Source: an uncultured bacterium (GTDB lineage Bacteria; Bacillota; Clostridia; Lachnospirales; Lachnospiraceae). From it: a DNA stretch of 30,205 bases. Shown in pieces: positions 15,876 through 25,700 of this stretch; position 1 is the stretch's first letter; every line of letters begins with the position of its first letter. The stretch lies in NCBI GenBank assembly GCA_905215155.1, contig CAJMPJ010000043.1, positions 1 through 30,205 of the forward strand, read 5' to 3'. Made by a program: the position numbers and the translations under genes. The notes below the pieces were generated by a model, which saw nothing but the letters and a program-made list of their open reading frames with translations, was not told the origin of the DNA and did not search any database.

Positions 15876-16093
15876 GCAATAAGAATACTTTTATGAAACG
15901 TTATATGCTTGTACGGGAAAAGATACAAAATCAGTAGTAAATTATGGGAAAGCACCTGAATAAAATATAAAAAGATAAAAGGATAAATTTTATAATGAGA
16001 AAAGTTTGAAATCTGGTAAGGATATGAGTATTGAAAAAATTAGTGATGTGTGCTAATATTCATATAACAGATATAACGAAAGATGGTGAAAAT
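15876..16093 (+). promoter_or_regulatory. AT-rich leader region ahead of the GntR-mcsA-mcsB-clpC operon
   Basis: This is the rest of a 324-base gap without genes. It holds a TATAAT at 15991-15996 without a good -35, and TTGAAA at 16031-16036 with a TAATAT 15 bases later, so the start of transcription is uncertain. I looked for the tandem heptamer of the CtsR operator (GGTCAAA-type) and for a CIRCE element and found neither. Confidence 0.35.
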
Positions 16094-16480
16094 ATGTTTT
16101 TGCAAATTGATTTTAACAGTGATGAAGCAATCTACATTCAGCTTCGGAACCAGATAATCATAGGAATCGCCACAGAAAGTATCAGAGAAGGGGATCCCCT
16201 GCCTTCCGTACGCCAGATGGCCGACAACATAGGGATTAATATGCATACGGTAAATAAGGCGTACTCTGTGCTGAAACAGGAAGGATTTGTGAAGCTTGAC
16301 CGCCGCAAAGGTGCCGTTGTATCTCTAGATGTGGATAAAATCCAGGTCCTAAGCGAGATGCGCAAGGATCTAAGTGTTGTGTTGGCCAGAGGTGTCTGTA
16401 AAAATGTGACATGTGAAGAAGTACACCAGCTGGTTGATGAGATATTTCAGTCATTTTTAAAAAGCCAGAGGGAAGATTGA
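16094..16480 (+). CDS. GntR-family transcriptional regulator, YtrA subfamily
   Basis: The protein has 128 residues when begun at ATG 16094 (MFLQIDFNSDEAIYIQL), the usual N-terminus of this subfamily. The longer reading from TTG 16031 adds 21 unrelated-looking residues and has no ribosome site. The winged helix-turn-helix spans about residues 12-78, with PLPSVRQMADNIGINMHTV and LKQEGFV typical of GntR proteins. The remaining 45 or so residues are two short helices that act as a dimerisation tail in YtrA-type regulators, with no ligand domain. The ribosome site is weak. The gene is 22 bases ahead of mcsA and probably in the same operon, occupying the position held by ctsR in Bacillus and many clostridia. 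Targets are unknown; autoregulation of the operon is plausible. Confidence 0.87.
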   Translation: MFLQIDFNSDEAIYIQLRNQIIIGIATESIREGDPLPSVRQMADNIGINMHTVNKAYSVLKQEGFVKLDRRKGAVVSLDVDKIQVLSEMRKDLSVVLARGVCKNVTCEEVHQLVDEIFQSFLKSQRED

Positions 16481-16502
16481 TTCACTGGATTGGAGGTTCA
16501 TT

Positions 16503-17075
16503 ATGTTATGCGAGAGATGTAAAATCCGCGAAGCAAATATTCAATATACAGAAGTTGTGAACGGAGTAAAGAAGGAGCACCATTTTTGTGCACAGTGTGC
16601 AAAAGAGATGGATTTTGGGGTGTACGCCGCCATCTTTGACGGAGAGTTTCCTTTGGGGAAGCTGCTCTCGGGGCTGTTAGGAGTTGAGGAAACCGATGAA
16701 GGTCCGGATAAACTCCATCAGATCGTATGTCCGACCTGCGGCACCACTTACGATGCTTTTGTAAGGGACAGCAGGTTCGGATGTGCGGATTGCTACAGCG
16801 TATTCGGTCCTTTAATGGAAGACAGTTTAAAACAGCTTCAGGGTAATTTAATCCATACTGGAAAAACACCGGTTTATCAGCATTCAGAAGATGGTTCCGG
16901 CAATGGACAGAAAAAAGGGAAATCCATTACGGAAGAAGCTTCTGTTGAGGAAAAAGAGTTGTATGAGTTGGATTCAAAATTAAAAGAAGCTCTTCGCTTT
17001 GAGGATTATGAAACTGCCGCTGTGTGCCGCGACAGGATACGGGAGCTTAAGAAAGGAAATGAGACGAATGCATAG
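16503..17075 (+). CDS. mcsA: McsA, zinc-finger activator of the McsB arginine kinase
   Basis: This 190-residue protein has four CxxC pairs (C3/C6, C29/C32, C76/C79 and C94/C97) forming two zinc sites, and a C-terminal UVR domain (about 150-185, LDSKLKEALRFEDYETAAVCRDRIREL). McsA binds and activates McsB, which marks proteins with phosphoarginine for ClpC-ClpP degradation. The start is ATG at 16503 with GGAGG six bases upstream. The gene overlaps the mcsB start by eight bases, the usual translationally coupled arrangement. Family identity is supported both by the domains and by the order mcsA-mcsB-clpC. Confidence 0.93.
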   Translation: MLCERCKIREANIQYTEVVNGVKKEHHFCAQCAKEMDFGVYAAIFDGEFPLGKLLSGLLGVEETDEGPDKLHQIVCPTCGTTYDAFVRDSRFGCADCYSVFGPLMEDSLKQLQGNLIHTGKTPVYQHSEDGSGNGQKKGKSITEEASVEEKELYELDSKLKEALRFEDYETAAVCRDRIRELKKGNETNA

Positions 17076-18102
17076 GTGGTTTGAGGAGACTGATGCCTGC
17101 CGGCCGGGCATAATCAGCAGCCGGATACGCCTGGCTAGAAATTTGCAGGAATTTCGGTTTCCTGTAAAGCTGGATGAAAAAGAAAGCGGTGAGATGGTTC
17201 ATCGTCTGGAATTTGGTTTAAAGGACCTGGGGGAATCAGAGGGAAAGACCTTTGAATTTGCCATGTTGGGAGATTTGGAAGAGCTTGATAAAGTAGCGCT
17301 GAAAGAGCGGCGGGTATTGAATTCAGCTGCTGTTACAAAGAAATATCCTGCCGGTCTTCTTCTTTCCGAAGAAGAAGACACGGGAATTGTACTTAACTGT
17401 GATGATCATATCCGGATCCAGCTTCTTGGAACCGGATTATGCTTAGAGGAATTATGGACGAGGGCAGACCGGATCGATAATTACGTCAATGAACGTTTCC
17501 CATATGCATTCGATGACCGGTATGGGTATCTGACTTCCTTTCCTACAAATGTTGGAACAGGACTGAGGGCTTCCGTAGTGGTTCATCTGCCGATGCTGTC
17601 CCAGGGAAGAAGGTTTTCAAGTCTGATCGGGGACATGAGCCGTTTTGGAGCGGCCATCCGGGGGGCATTTGGAGAAGGGGAAGAGAATTTTGGGTCCCTT
17701 TATGAAATATCCAATCAAAAGACGCTTGGACAGACCGAACGGGAAATTATAGATACGGTCACAAAAGCTGCCATCCAGCTGACGAACCAGGAGATGCAGG
17801 TGAGAAAATTATTGCTCCAGAGACAAAAAATCGAGCGGGAAGATGAGGTTTACAAGTCTTACGGTGTTTTAAAATATGCCAGAAGGCTGACCTTCAGAGA
17901 TGCTATGATTTTTCTTTCCCAGTTATTGGCTGCACGGACGGACAATTTGATCCAGACGAAAGAAGATGTTTCGATTTACCGTCTGATGCTTGGAATACAG
18001 CCGGCGAACTTGCAAAAGATATCTGACCGACCCCTTAATAAGGAAGAACTGGATGTGGCCAGAGCAGAGTTTATCCGCAGGGAGTTGCCGGAAATAAATT
18101 GA
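17068..18102 (+). CDS. mcsB: Protein arginine kinase McsB
   Basis: This 344-residue member of the ATP:guanido phosphotransferase family phosphorylates arginine side chains of misfolded or regulatory proteins, making a degradation tag read by ClpC. Visible family motifs are ISSRIRLARNL near the N-terminus, NCDDHIRIQ in the catalytic core and YLTSFPTNVGTGLRASVVVHLP in the nucleotide-binding part. I chose ATG 17068 (MHRWFEETDACRPG) because AGAAAGG lies at suitable distance; the ATG at 17059 is too close to that site, and more upstream starts lie inside mcsA. The length matches the family. Its classical repressor substrate CtsR is not encoded next to it here. The stop is 16 bases ahead of clpC. 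Confidence 0.93.
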   Translation: MHRWFEETDACRPGIISSRIRLARNLQEFRFPVKLDEKESGEMVHRLEFGLKDLGESEGKTFEFAMLGDLEELDKVALKERRVLNSAAVTKKYPAGLLLSEEEDTGIVLNCDDHIRIQLLGTGLCLEELWTRADRIDNYVNERFPYAFDDRYGYLTSFPTNVGTGLRASVVVHLPMLSQGRRFSSLIGDMSRFGAAIRGAFGEGEENFGSLYEISNQKTLGQTEREIIDTVTKAAIQLTNQEMQVRKLLLQRQKIEREDEVYKSYGVLKYARRLTFRDAMIFLSQLLAARTDNLIQTKEDVSIYRLMLGIQPANLQKISDRPLNKEELDVARAEFIRRELPEIN

Positions 18103-18118
18103 CAGGAGGATTGGATTT

Positions 18119-20569
18119 ATGATAGACAGATTTACGACAAAAGCCAGGACGGCAATCAATCTGGCCGTACAGGCAGCAGAGCGTCTGGGTCACAGCTATG
18201 TGGGAACTGAGCATTTGCTGATTGGACTTCTGGAAGAAGGCACCGGAGTGGCTGCCAAGGTTTTGGAAGAAAACGGAGTAAAGGAAGAAAAGGTCTTAAA
18301 CCTGATCAGCCAGTTGATCGCTCCTGACCAGGCAGTCCGTCTTCAGGAAGACGGCGGATATACGCCGGGTGCCAGAAGAGTCCTGGAGAACAGTTACCGG
18401 GAAGCGGTACGGTTTAAAGCGAATTTAATCGGAACCGAACATTTACTGATTTCGATTATCCGTGACAATGACTGTGTTGCTTCCAGGCTGTTGAATACCA
18501 TCGGAATCAGCATTCAAAAATTATACATTGATGTACTTGCAGCCATGGGAGAAGATGCTCCTGCCAATAAAGAAGAACTGATGAAATCCCAGAAGACCAA
18601 GGGAAACACGCCTACCCTGGACAGCTACAGCAGAGATTTAACCGAGCTTGCATCAAAAGGAAAGCTGGACCCGGTGATCGGAAGAGAGTCGGAGATCAAG
18701 CGCCTCATTCAGATTTTAAGCCGAAGAACCAAGAACAATCCTTGTCTGATCGGTGAGCCGGGAGTGGGAAAGACTGCAGTGGTGGAAGGTCTGGCACAGA
18801 TGATCACCGCCGGGGATGTGCCGGAAACCATTGCCGGAAAGCGGCTTTTGACTCTTGATTTATCCGGTATGGTGGCTGGTTCCAAATACCGGGGAGAGTT
18901 TGAAGAAAGAATTAAAAAGGTCATCGCTGAGGTCATCGAGGATGGGGAAGTGCTTCTGTTTATTGATGAGATTCATACCATTATCGGAGCCGGAGGTGCG
19001 GAGGGAGCCATTGATGCTTCTAATATTTTAAAGCCTTCCCTGGCAAGAGGAGAGCTTCAGTTAATCGGAGCCACCACCATTGAGGAGTACCGGAAATACA
19101 TTGAAAAGGATTCTGCTCTGGAGCGCCGTTTCCAGCCTGTAACGGTGGAAGAACCTGGGGAAGAGGCGGCCATCGGCATTTTAAGAGGGTTAAAGGGCCG
19201 TTATGAAGACCATCATAAGGTGACCATCACAGATGAAGCCTTGAAGGCTGCGGTAAAATTATCTTCCCGGTACATTAACGACCGGTTCCTTCCGGATAAA
19301 GCCATTGATGTGATTGACGAAGCATCTTCCAAGGTCCGCTTAACCACATATGTGGAACCGGCGGAGATCAAGGAACTGGAAGCGGAAATTGAACAGATGG
19401 AAGACCAGAAAGAGGCTGCCATCAAAGCGGAAGCTTATGAAAAAGCCGGAGTAATCAAAAAACGGCAGGAAAAGAAACGGGAAAAAATCGAAAAGATCCG
19501 TGAAAAGTGGCAGAAGGAAAAGTCAAGCAAAAGCCTGATGGTCGATGAGGGCGAGATTGCGGATGTAATCTCAAGCTGGACCAAGATTCCGGTGAGAAAG
19601 CTGGAGGAAGAGGAAAGCGAGCGTTTAAGAAACTTGGAAAAGATTCTGCATGAAAGAGTCATCGGCCAGGAGGAAGCGGTAACAGCAGTGGCAAAGGCCA
19701 TCCGGAGAGGACGGGTTGGCTTAAAAGATCCAAAGCGTCCCATTGGCTCGTTCCTGTTCTTAGGACCTACGGGAGTCGGTAAAACAGAATTGTCCAAAGC
19801 GCTTTCTGAGTCCATGTTTGGGACGGAAAATGCACTGATCCGGGTTGATATGTCCGAATATATGGAAAAGCACAGCGTTTCCAAGATGATTGGTTCCCCG
19901 CCAGGATATGTTGGTTATGATGAGGGCGGACAGTTAAGTGAAAAGGTAAGAAGAAATCCTTATTCCGTAATCCTCTTTGATGAGATCGAAAAAGCTCATC
20001 CGGATGTATTTAATATTTTGCTGCAGGTCTTGGATGACGGACATATCACAGATGCCCAGGGCCGGAAGATTGATTTTAAGAATACGATCATTATTATGAC
20101 CTCCAATGCGGGGGCACAAAATATCATATCTCCGAAACGTTTGGGGTTTGGTGCGGCTGCTGATGAAAAAGCGGATTATAAGCTCATGAAGGACCGGGTG
20201 ATGGAGGAAGTAAAGCGGCTATTTAAGCCGGAGTTCATCAACCGTATTGATGAGATCATCGTCTTCCATCCATTGAACAAGGATCATATGAAGGATATCG
20301 TCACCATTATGATGAAGGATATTATGAAGCGGACGTCTGAACAGATGAACATTACCTTAAACGTGGAAGAGGCTGCAAAGGAATATCTGATCCAGAAAGG
20401 GTATGATGAGAAATACGGGGCAAGGCCCTTAAGACGAACCATTCAGAACTGTCTGGAGGATAGACTGGCAGAAGAAATTTTAAGCGGTGCTGTTAAGAAA
20501 GGCGATGAAGTCGTTGTGACAGCCGATGCGGAGGGGCTTAAATTTTCTGTAAGAGAACTGGTAAAATAG
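18119..20569 (+). CDS. clpC: ClpC, AAA+ unfoldase of the Clp protease
   Basis: This 816-residue Hsp100 ATPase unfolds substrates and feeds them to ClpP. It has two Clp_N repeats (about 1-145). The first AAA+ domain has Walker A GEPGVGKT at 212-219 and Walker B FIDE at 281-284. A coiled middle segment with a UVR motif (about 420-460) is the McsA/MecA docking type that distinguishes ClpC from ClpA and ClpB. The second AAA+ domain has Walker A GPTGVGKT at 549-556, and a ClpB_D2-small C-terminal domain follows. An LGF tripeptide in the SPKRLGFG loop fits a ClpP-binding loop. The start is ATG at 18119 with AGGAGG nine bases upstream. It is the last strongly coupled gene of the GntR-mcsA-mcsB-clpC unit. 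Confidence 0.96.
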   Translation: MIDRFTTKARTAINLAVQAAERLGHSYVGTEHLLIGLLEEGTGVAAKVLEENGVKEEKVLNLISQLIAPDQAVRLQEDGGYTPGARRVLENSYREAVRFKANLIGTEHLLISIIRDNDCVASRLLNTIGISIQKLYIDVLAAMGEDAPANKEELMKSQKTKGNTPTLDSYSRDLTELASKGKLDPVIGRESEIKRLIQILSRRTKNNPCLIGEPGVGKTAVVEGLAQMITAGDVPETIAGKRLLTLDLSGMVAGSKYRGEFEERIKKVIAEVIEDGEVLLFIDEIHTIIGAGGAEGAIDASNILKPSLARGELQLIGATTIEEYRKYIEKDSALERRFQPVTVEEPGEEAAIGILRGLKGRYEDHHKVTITDEALKAAVKLSSRYINDRFLPDKAIDVIDEASSKVRLTTYVEPAEIKELEAEIEQMEDQKEAAIKAEAYEKAGVIKKRQEKKREKIEKIREKWQKEKSSKSLMVDEGEIADVISSWTKIPVRKLEEEESERLRNLEKILHERVIGQEEAVTAVAKAIRRGRVGLKDPKRPIGSFLFLGPTGVGKTELSKALSESMFGTENALIRVDMSEYMEKHSVSKMIGSPPGYVGYDEGGQLSEKVRRNPYSVILFDEIEKAHPDVFNILLQVLDDGHITDAQGRKIDFKNTIIIMTSNAGAQNIISPKRLGFGAAADEKADYKLMKDRVMEEVKRLFKPEFINRIDEIIVFHPLNKDHMKDIVTIMMKDIMKRTSEQMNITLNVEEAAKEYLIQKGYDEKYGARPLRRTIQNCLEDRLAEEILSGAVKKGDEVVVTADAEGLKFSVRELVK

Positions 20570-20570
20570 C

Positions 20571-20599
20571 TGGTCATTTTACTGTGATTCGTGTATAAT
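20571..20599 (+). promoter_or_regulatory. Promoter of the small gene after clpC
   Basis: TGGTCA (20571-20576; four of six consensus bases) and a perfect TATAAT (20594-20599) are spaced 17 bases apart, immediately after the clpC stop. It gives the downstream gene a transcript independent of the stress operon. Confidence 0.55.
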
Positions 20600-20669
20600 A
20601 GCTACAAGCGAAAGGATCTGTTCTTCGCAAAAAAAGGATAAGTAAACAAAATACTAGGAGGGCAAACCG

Positions 20670-21083
20670 ATGCCGGTAATTGAAGAGTTAATCCGCACTG
20701 AACAAGACGGAACAATCAGTTTTGGTAATTACAAATTAGGAACAAAGTCAAAATTACAGGATTTTGAGCACCAAGGTGATTTATATAAAGTCAAGACATT
20801 CTATGAGATAACCAAGCTGGAACGAAACGGCATGTTTGTATACGAATCCGTACCGGGAACTGCGGTAGAGAATTTTACCGTCTCCAATGATGGAGTGGAA
20901 TTTTTGGTCGAAGGTGATAAGGATGCACAGCTGACGGTTCAACTGGCAGAAGATACCGAATATGAGGTATATGTGGAAGGGGCAGCAGCCGGAAGCATGA
21001 GAACCAACAGAAGCGGTAAGCTTTACGTTAGCGTAGAACTGAATGAAGGAACACCGGTATCTGTGAAGATCAACCGTAAATAA
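20670..21083 (+). CDS. Conserved small beta-rich protein of unknown function
   Basis: The protein has 137 residues. The start is ATG at 20670 with AGGAGGG eight bases upstream, a clear ribosome site. It has no signal peptide, membrane helix or cysteine, and it looks like an all-beta, acidic cytoplasmic protein (FVYESVPGTAVENF, then EFLVEGDKDAQLTVQLAED, then GKLYVSVELNEGTPVSVKI). I recall similar short proteins in Lachnospiraceae genomes, sometimes labelled endosialidase; nothing in this sequence supports an enzymatic call, so I leave the function open. It has its own promoter and a terminator immediately after it, between the clpC and radA genes. The strong expression signals suggest an abundant protein. 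Confidence 0.8.
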   Translation: MPVIEELIRTEQDGTISFGNYKLGTKSKLQDFEHQGDLYKVKTFYEITKLERNGMFVYESVPGTAVENFTVSNDGVEFLVEGDKDAQLTVQLAEDTEYEVYVEGAAAGSMRTNRSGKLYVSVELNEGTPVSVKINRK

Positions 21084-21097
21084 CAGGAATCAAAGAT

Positions 21098-21136
21098 GGG
21101 TTCGGCTCTTAAATCAGGAGCCGGACCCGCTTTTTT
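21098..21136 (+). terminator. Terminator between the small gene and radA
   Basis: GGGTTCGGCTC (21098-21108) pairs with GAGCCGGACCC (21118-21127 plus the adjoining base) through an 11-bp GC-rich stem with one wobble, followed by GC and six Ts. It ends directly ahead of the radA ribosome site, so radA is either reached by read-through or uses a promoter I cannot see. Confidence 0.85.
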
Positions 21137-21150
21137 AAGGAGGAAACCAG

Positions 21151-22518
21151 ATGGCAAAGGCAAAAGCGACTGCATTTTTCTGTAAGGAATGTGGATATGA
21201 ATCAGCAAAATGGCTGGGACAGTGCCCGGGATGCAGGGAATGGAATACATTTGTGGAAGAACCGGTGGGCAAAAAGGAGCCTGTATCACAACGAGGGATG
21301 GGCGCTGGCAAAGCGAAGCCTGCCAGGCTTTCGGAAATCCATTTGGATGAGCAGGACCGCATGAAAACCGGGTATGAGGAACTGGACCGGGTCCTTGGCG
21401 GCGGCGTGGTGAAGGGGTCTCTGGTATTGGTTGGCGGTGATCCGGGAATCGGAAAATCCACTCTGCTTTTGCAGGTATGCCGCAATCTGGCGGCATCCGG
21501 GAAAAAGGTACTTTACATATCAGGAGAGGAATCCTTAAAGCAGATCAAGCTCCGGGCCAACCGGATCGGAGAAGTGACCGGGGATCTGCTGTTTCTTTGT
21601 GAGACAAGTCTGGAACTGATTGAAGGAGCCATTAAAGAAGAAAAACCGGATGTGGTCATTATTGACTCCATTCAGACCATGTTCCGGGAAGAAATTTCTT
21701 CTGCGCCGGGAAGCGTAAGCCAGGTGCGGGAATCCACCAACATCCTTTTGCAGATAGCAAAAGGTTCCGGGATCGCTGTATTTATTGTAGGTCACGTGAC
21801 AAAGGAAGGGGTGGTGGCCGGCCCCAGAGTGCTGGAACATATGGTTGATACGGTGCTTTACTTTGAAGGAGAAAGAAGTGCATCTTACCGGATCATCCGG
21901 GGAGTCAAAAACCGGTTTGGTTCTACCAATGAGATCGGTGTGTTTGAGATGATCGAAAGCGGGCTTGCAGAGGTTTTAAATCCGTCGGAGTATATGCTGA
22001 GCGGCAGGCCCGAGGACGCTTCCGGGGCAGTGGTGGCTTGTTCCATGGAAGGGACAAGGCCCATGCTTTTAGAGGTACAGGCACTGATTACTCCAACGGC
22101 TTTTGGTATGCCGAGGCGTACCGCAGCCGGTACGGATTATAACCGGGTAAATTTATTGATGGCAGTTTTAGAAAAAAGGTGTCATTATGATCTGTCTCAC
22201 TTTGATGCATATGTAAACATTACGGGCGGTTTGCGGATGAATGAACCGGCTTTGGATCTTGCCATCTTAATGGCCATTGTATCCAGTATGAAGGACCGGG
22301 CCGTAGATTCCAAAACCATCATCTTTGGAGAGGTTGGCTTATCCGGGGAAGTACGAGCCGTTTCCATGGCCCAGCAGAGAGTGAATGAAGCGAAAAAGCT
22401 GGGATTTAAAACCTGCATACTGCCGCAAATCTGTATGGAAAAGATGAGTAATGTAGATGGGATTCGTCTGGTTGGAGTTGGAAATGTGAGAGATGCCATT
22501 ATAGGTTTAACGGATTGA
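21151..22518 (+). CDS. radA: DNA repair protein RadA (Sms)
   Basis: This 455-residue RecA-like ATPase promotes branch migration in recombination and repair. It has an N-terminal C4 zinc finger (C11, C14, C25, C28). The RecA-type core has Walker A GGDPGIGKST at 95-104 and the RadA-specific KNRFG motif at 253-257. The Lon-like C-terminal domain spans about 275-455. The length is normal for RadA. ATG 21151 is preceded by AAGGAGG seven bases upstream. The association of radA with clpC is common in Firmicutes. No clear terminator follows it. Confidence 0.96.
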   Translation: MAKAKATAFFCKECGYESAKWLGQCPGCREWNTFVEEPVGKKEPVSQRGMGAGKAKPARLSEIHLDEQDRMKTGYEELDRVLGGGVVKGSLVLVGGDPGIGKSTLLLQVCRNLAASGKKVLYISGEESLKQIKLRANRIGEVTGDLLFLCETSLELIEGAIKEEKPDVVIIDSIQTMFREEISSAPGSVSQVRESTNILLQIAKGSGIAVFIVGHVTKEGVVAGPRVLEHMVDTVLYFEGERSASYRIIRGVKNRFGSTNEIGVFEMIESGLAEVLNPSEYMLSGRPEDASGAVVACSMEGTRPMLLEVQALITPTAFGMPRRTAAGTDYNRVNLLMAVLEKRCHYDLSHFDAYVNITGGLRMNEPALDLAILMAIVSSMKDRAVDSKTIIFGEVGLSGEVRAVSMAQQRVNEAKKLGFKTCILPQICMEKMSNVDGIRLVGVGNVRDAIIGLTD

Positions 22519-22636
22519 TAGAAGTAAATCCTGCCGCCCCTCTTCCTTTTGTGATCACTTGTACTAAATACTCCCCTCAACCGATATATTTATAATACGG
22601 GGGTTTTATTTCATGAATGGTATCCAATGATATGTC

Positions 22637-22668
22637 CGGTTATGTTTTCGGTTTTTAAAACTTAACCG
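22637..22668. promoter_or_regulatory. Inverted repeat upstream of the pectinase gene
   Basis: CGGTTATGTTTT (22637-22648) and AAAACTTAACCG (22657-22668) are inverted copies with a single mismatch, separated by eight bases. The repeat lies 44 bases ahead of the pectinase start codon and lacks the T-run of a terminator on the plus strand. An operator for a pectin-responsive regulator is possible, but no such regulator is encoded nearby. Confidence 0.4.
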
Positions 22669-22711
22669 CAGCATATAGAACTACTTATTTATGAAAAGGA
22701 GGGGTATTAAA

Positions 22712-25700
22712 ATGAATGGGAGAGGGTGTAGAACACAAAAATGGAAGAGGGGAAAGGTTTTTGTTGAAAAAAGAGGAATCTCCTTATTGATGGCGGCAAC
22801 GATGGCGTTTTCACTGGTTCCGTTTCCTGTGGCGGTCAATGGGGCCACCGGGAGTGGATCAGAACTCTCGGCTGAGGTGGAGAAAGACGGAGGGGGAAGC
22901 AGTACTTCTTTTAACAAAGGCGGTATTTTGGCATTTCCGGGAGCCGAAGGAGGCGGCCGGTTCGCCAGCGGGGGCCGCGGGCAGGAAGTGTACACCGTAA
23001 CCAATTTAAAAGATTATGGAGTTGGTGAGACGCCTGTTTTGGGTTCTCTGCGCTACGGTCTGAAAAGCAACCGGACCATTGTATTTGCGGTGGCAGGTAC
23101 GATAGAACTGAAGCAAAACCTATCCTTTAAGGGACTGAAAAATCTCACACTTGCAGGACAGACGGCTCCGGGAGACGGCATTACTCTTTCCGGCTGGTCA
23201 ACGGATATAAGCAATTCTGAGAACCTGATCATCCGTTATCTCCGTTTTCGTCCGGGAGCTGCCAATATCTATAATGGTGCAGATTCCATGGACTCTCTCT
23301 GGGGCAGGGATAACCGCACGTTTATCATTGATCATTGTTCAATGAGCTTTTCTACGGATGAATGTCTGTCCACATACCGGGGGGAAGACGGGACCGTACA
23401 GTGGAGCATTGTGTCAGAAAGCCTGACATTATCAGGTCATTCCAAAGGCAGACATGGCTATGGAGGGATTTTTGGCGGAAACAACGTAACGTTTCATCAT
23501 AACCTGATTGCAAATCATACTTCAAGAAACCCCAGAATCGGTGGAGGCTATGCGGGGGCGGCAGATGCCAATCACGTTGCCACGGTGCAGGTAAGCAATA
23601 ATGTTTTATATAATTGGGGTTATTATTCCTTCTATGGAGGGGGATTTGCCAATACTAATTATATCAACAACTATTTAAAGGCAGGACCCGGAACCCGTGA
23701 TCGGGTGGCAGACCGTGTGGCTGATGCAGGAGAAGTTTCAAAAGTCGGCGGGTTTTATATCAATGGAAATTATATGGAAGGAAATAAAAAGGTTTCTGCG
23801 GATAACCGTCTGGGCATTCAATTTTCCGGTGAGAAGGAAGGAGAACATAAAACAACCATTGCAAGTGTGCCTTATTCCAGTGAAGGAATTGATTCCCTGG
23901 CAGTAGAGCCTGCAGTCAATGTATATGAGAAGGTTCTAAAGAAAGCAGGTGCCACTTATCCCAGACGGGATGCCATTGATGCCAGGATCACATATGAGGT
24001 TCGGAATGGAAAAGGAAAATACATCAATACAGAAGAAGAGATCGGAGGATATCCCGCATTAGAAGAAGCCAGAGCGGCGGATTTTGACCGGGATCAGGAT
24101 GGAATGGAAGATGGCTGGGAGCTGAAACATGGTCTGGACCCAACGGATAAAGAAGACGGCAGGACCATTGGGGAGGACGGCTACTCTAATTTGGAGCATT
24201 ATTTGAATTCATTGGTTACGATGGAAAAGGAAGCGGAAAATCCAACAGCAGAATTAAGTCTTCCGGAGAATGCCCAATTTATCCTCGGCCAACCGGTGGA
24301 GGTTGAAGTACAAGCTTCCTCTGCCTACGGACACCCCATTGAGAAAGCGGAGTTTTTCAATGGAGGGCAAAAAATAGGAGAAGACAGGGAAGCCCCATAT
24401 TCCTTTTCTATTTCCGGCTTAGAAGATGGTTCCTATGATATCTCTGCAAAGGTGACAGATTCGGAAGGGAATGCAACACAAACCTCTCCCTCCCGGATCC
24501 ATATCAATACGCCTAACGGTGCAAAAGAAACAGGAGATCTGGGAAATTGGTCCTCAATGGATATCGGGCATCCCTTAGTTCCCGGCTCTGGGAGTCTGGT
24601 AAATGGAACGCTTACGGTTAAAGGCAGCGGGAAATTAGGAAGAGAAGAGGGAAGTGTAAAGGGCACTGACAGCTACGATGCAGGCAAAGATGATTTTCAT
24701 TATGTCTATCAGGAAGTTAAGGGAGATGTGGAAATTACTGCCAGGTTAAATTCCGTTACACCGGTGGATAATCATGCTTTTTCCGGAATCATGATCCGGG
24801 AAGATTTGACGGATGGTGCAAAAACAGCGGCTTTGGGCTTATCCTGGGTGAAATATACAAAGACTACCTGGTCCGCCTATTTAACCGGAAGAAATAAGAC
24901 CGGAGGTGCCTTTGATTATCTTGGAGAAAGTCTTGACAGCGTATCGGCAGCCGAAAAAAAGGGGATTTCTCTTGTTTGCGACATCCCTTTTAAAAGCGGA
25001 AGGAAAGAAAACGGATACTGGATGAAGCTGGTTCGATCCGGTGATACGTTTACGGCCTATGGCTCTGAGGATGGAAAGGAGTGGATCAAAATCGGCACAA
25101 GAGTGATCCCCATGAAGGAACAGGTCTATGTTGGTTTTGCAGCCGATGCAAATCAGGTGGCAAATAAGCTTTATCAACTGAACACGGCCAGATTTACCAA
25201 CGTATCCGTCAATGCGTCCTCTTTGCCGGACACTTATGCGTTGGAAATTACAGATCCCGGCAATTTATTGAAAACGTCTGCATTTGGTTCGGCAATGCTA
25301 CTGACACAGACAGCCACCAAAGGAGCTATGCCCCAAAGTGCCGGAGACCCTGGCTCTCATGTAAGTTATCTGGGATTTCCGGAAACTGCCGAAGCACAGA
25401 CCATGAGCCTGGATTTAAAAATCAAGAATTATTCCATAACCGGAGAGGACGCAACAAGGACCGGCTTGTTTGTGGGGGTATTTCAAAAACCGGAAAAGGG
25501 AGGGCTGTATGCCAGCCTGGGATTCCGGGGGTATGACAGCACCGTAGGGTCCGATTCCTTATCAGGCTATTGGATCAAGGGGACAGGAAACGCAGGAAAC
25601 GGAAGTCCCAAATATACGGTAAGCGTAGGGACCAGATATCATGTTGTATTTGAAAAAAATGCTTCCGGCTATCGGGCCGTGTTTACCAATATGGCTGATA

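Noticed and set aside
15876..16093. Possible CtsR or CIRCE heat-shock operator before the mcsA-clpC operon
   Set aside because: I found no tandem GGTCAAA-type heptamers and no CIRCE inverted repeat in this stretch.
21023..21496. 157-residue minus-strand ORF across the terminator and the start of radA
   Set aside because: It is Pro/Arg/Ser-rich antisense translation of radA's zinc finger and Walker region; not a gene.
22560..22612. Possible terminator after radA (CCCC ... GGGG then TTTT)
   Set aside because: Only a four-base stem with a loop of more than 20 bases can be drawn; too weak to call.
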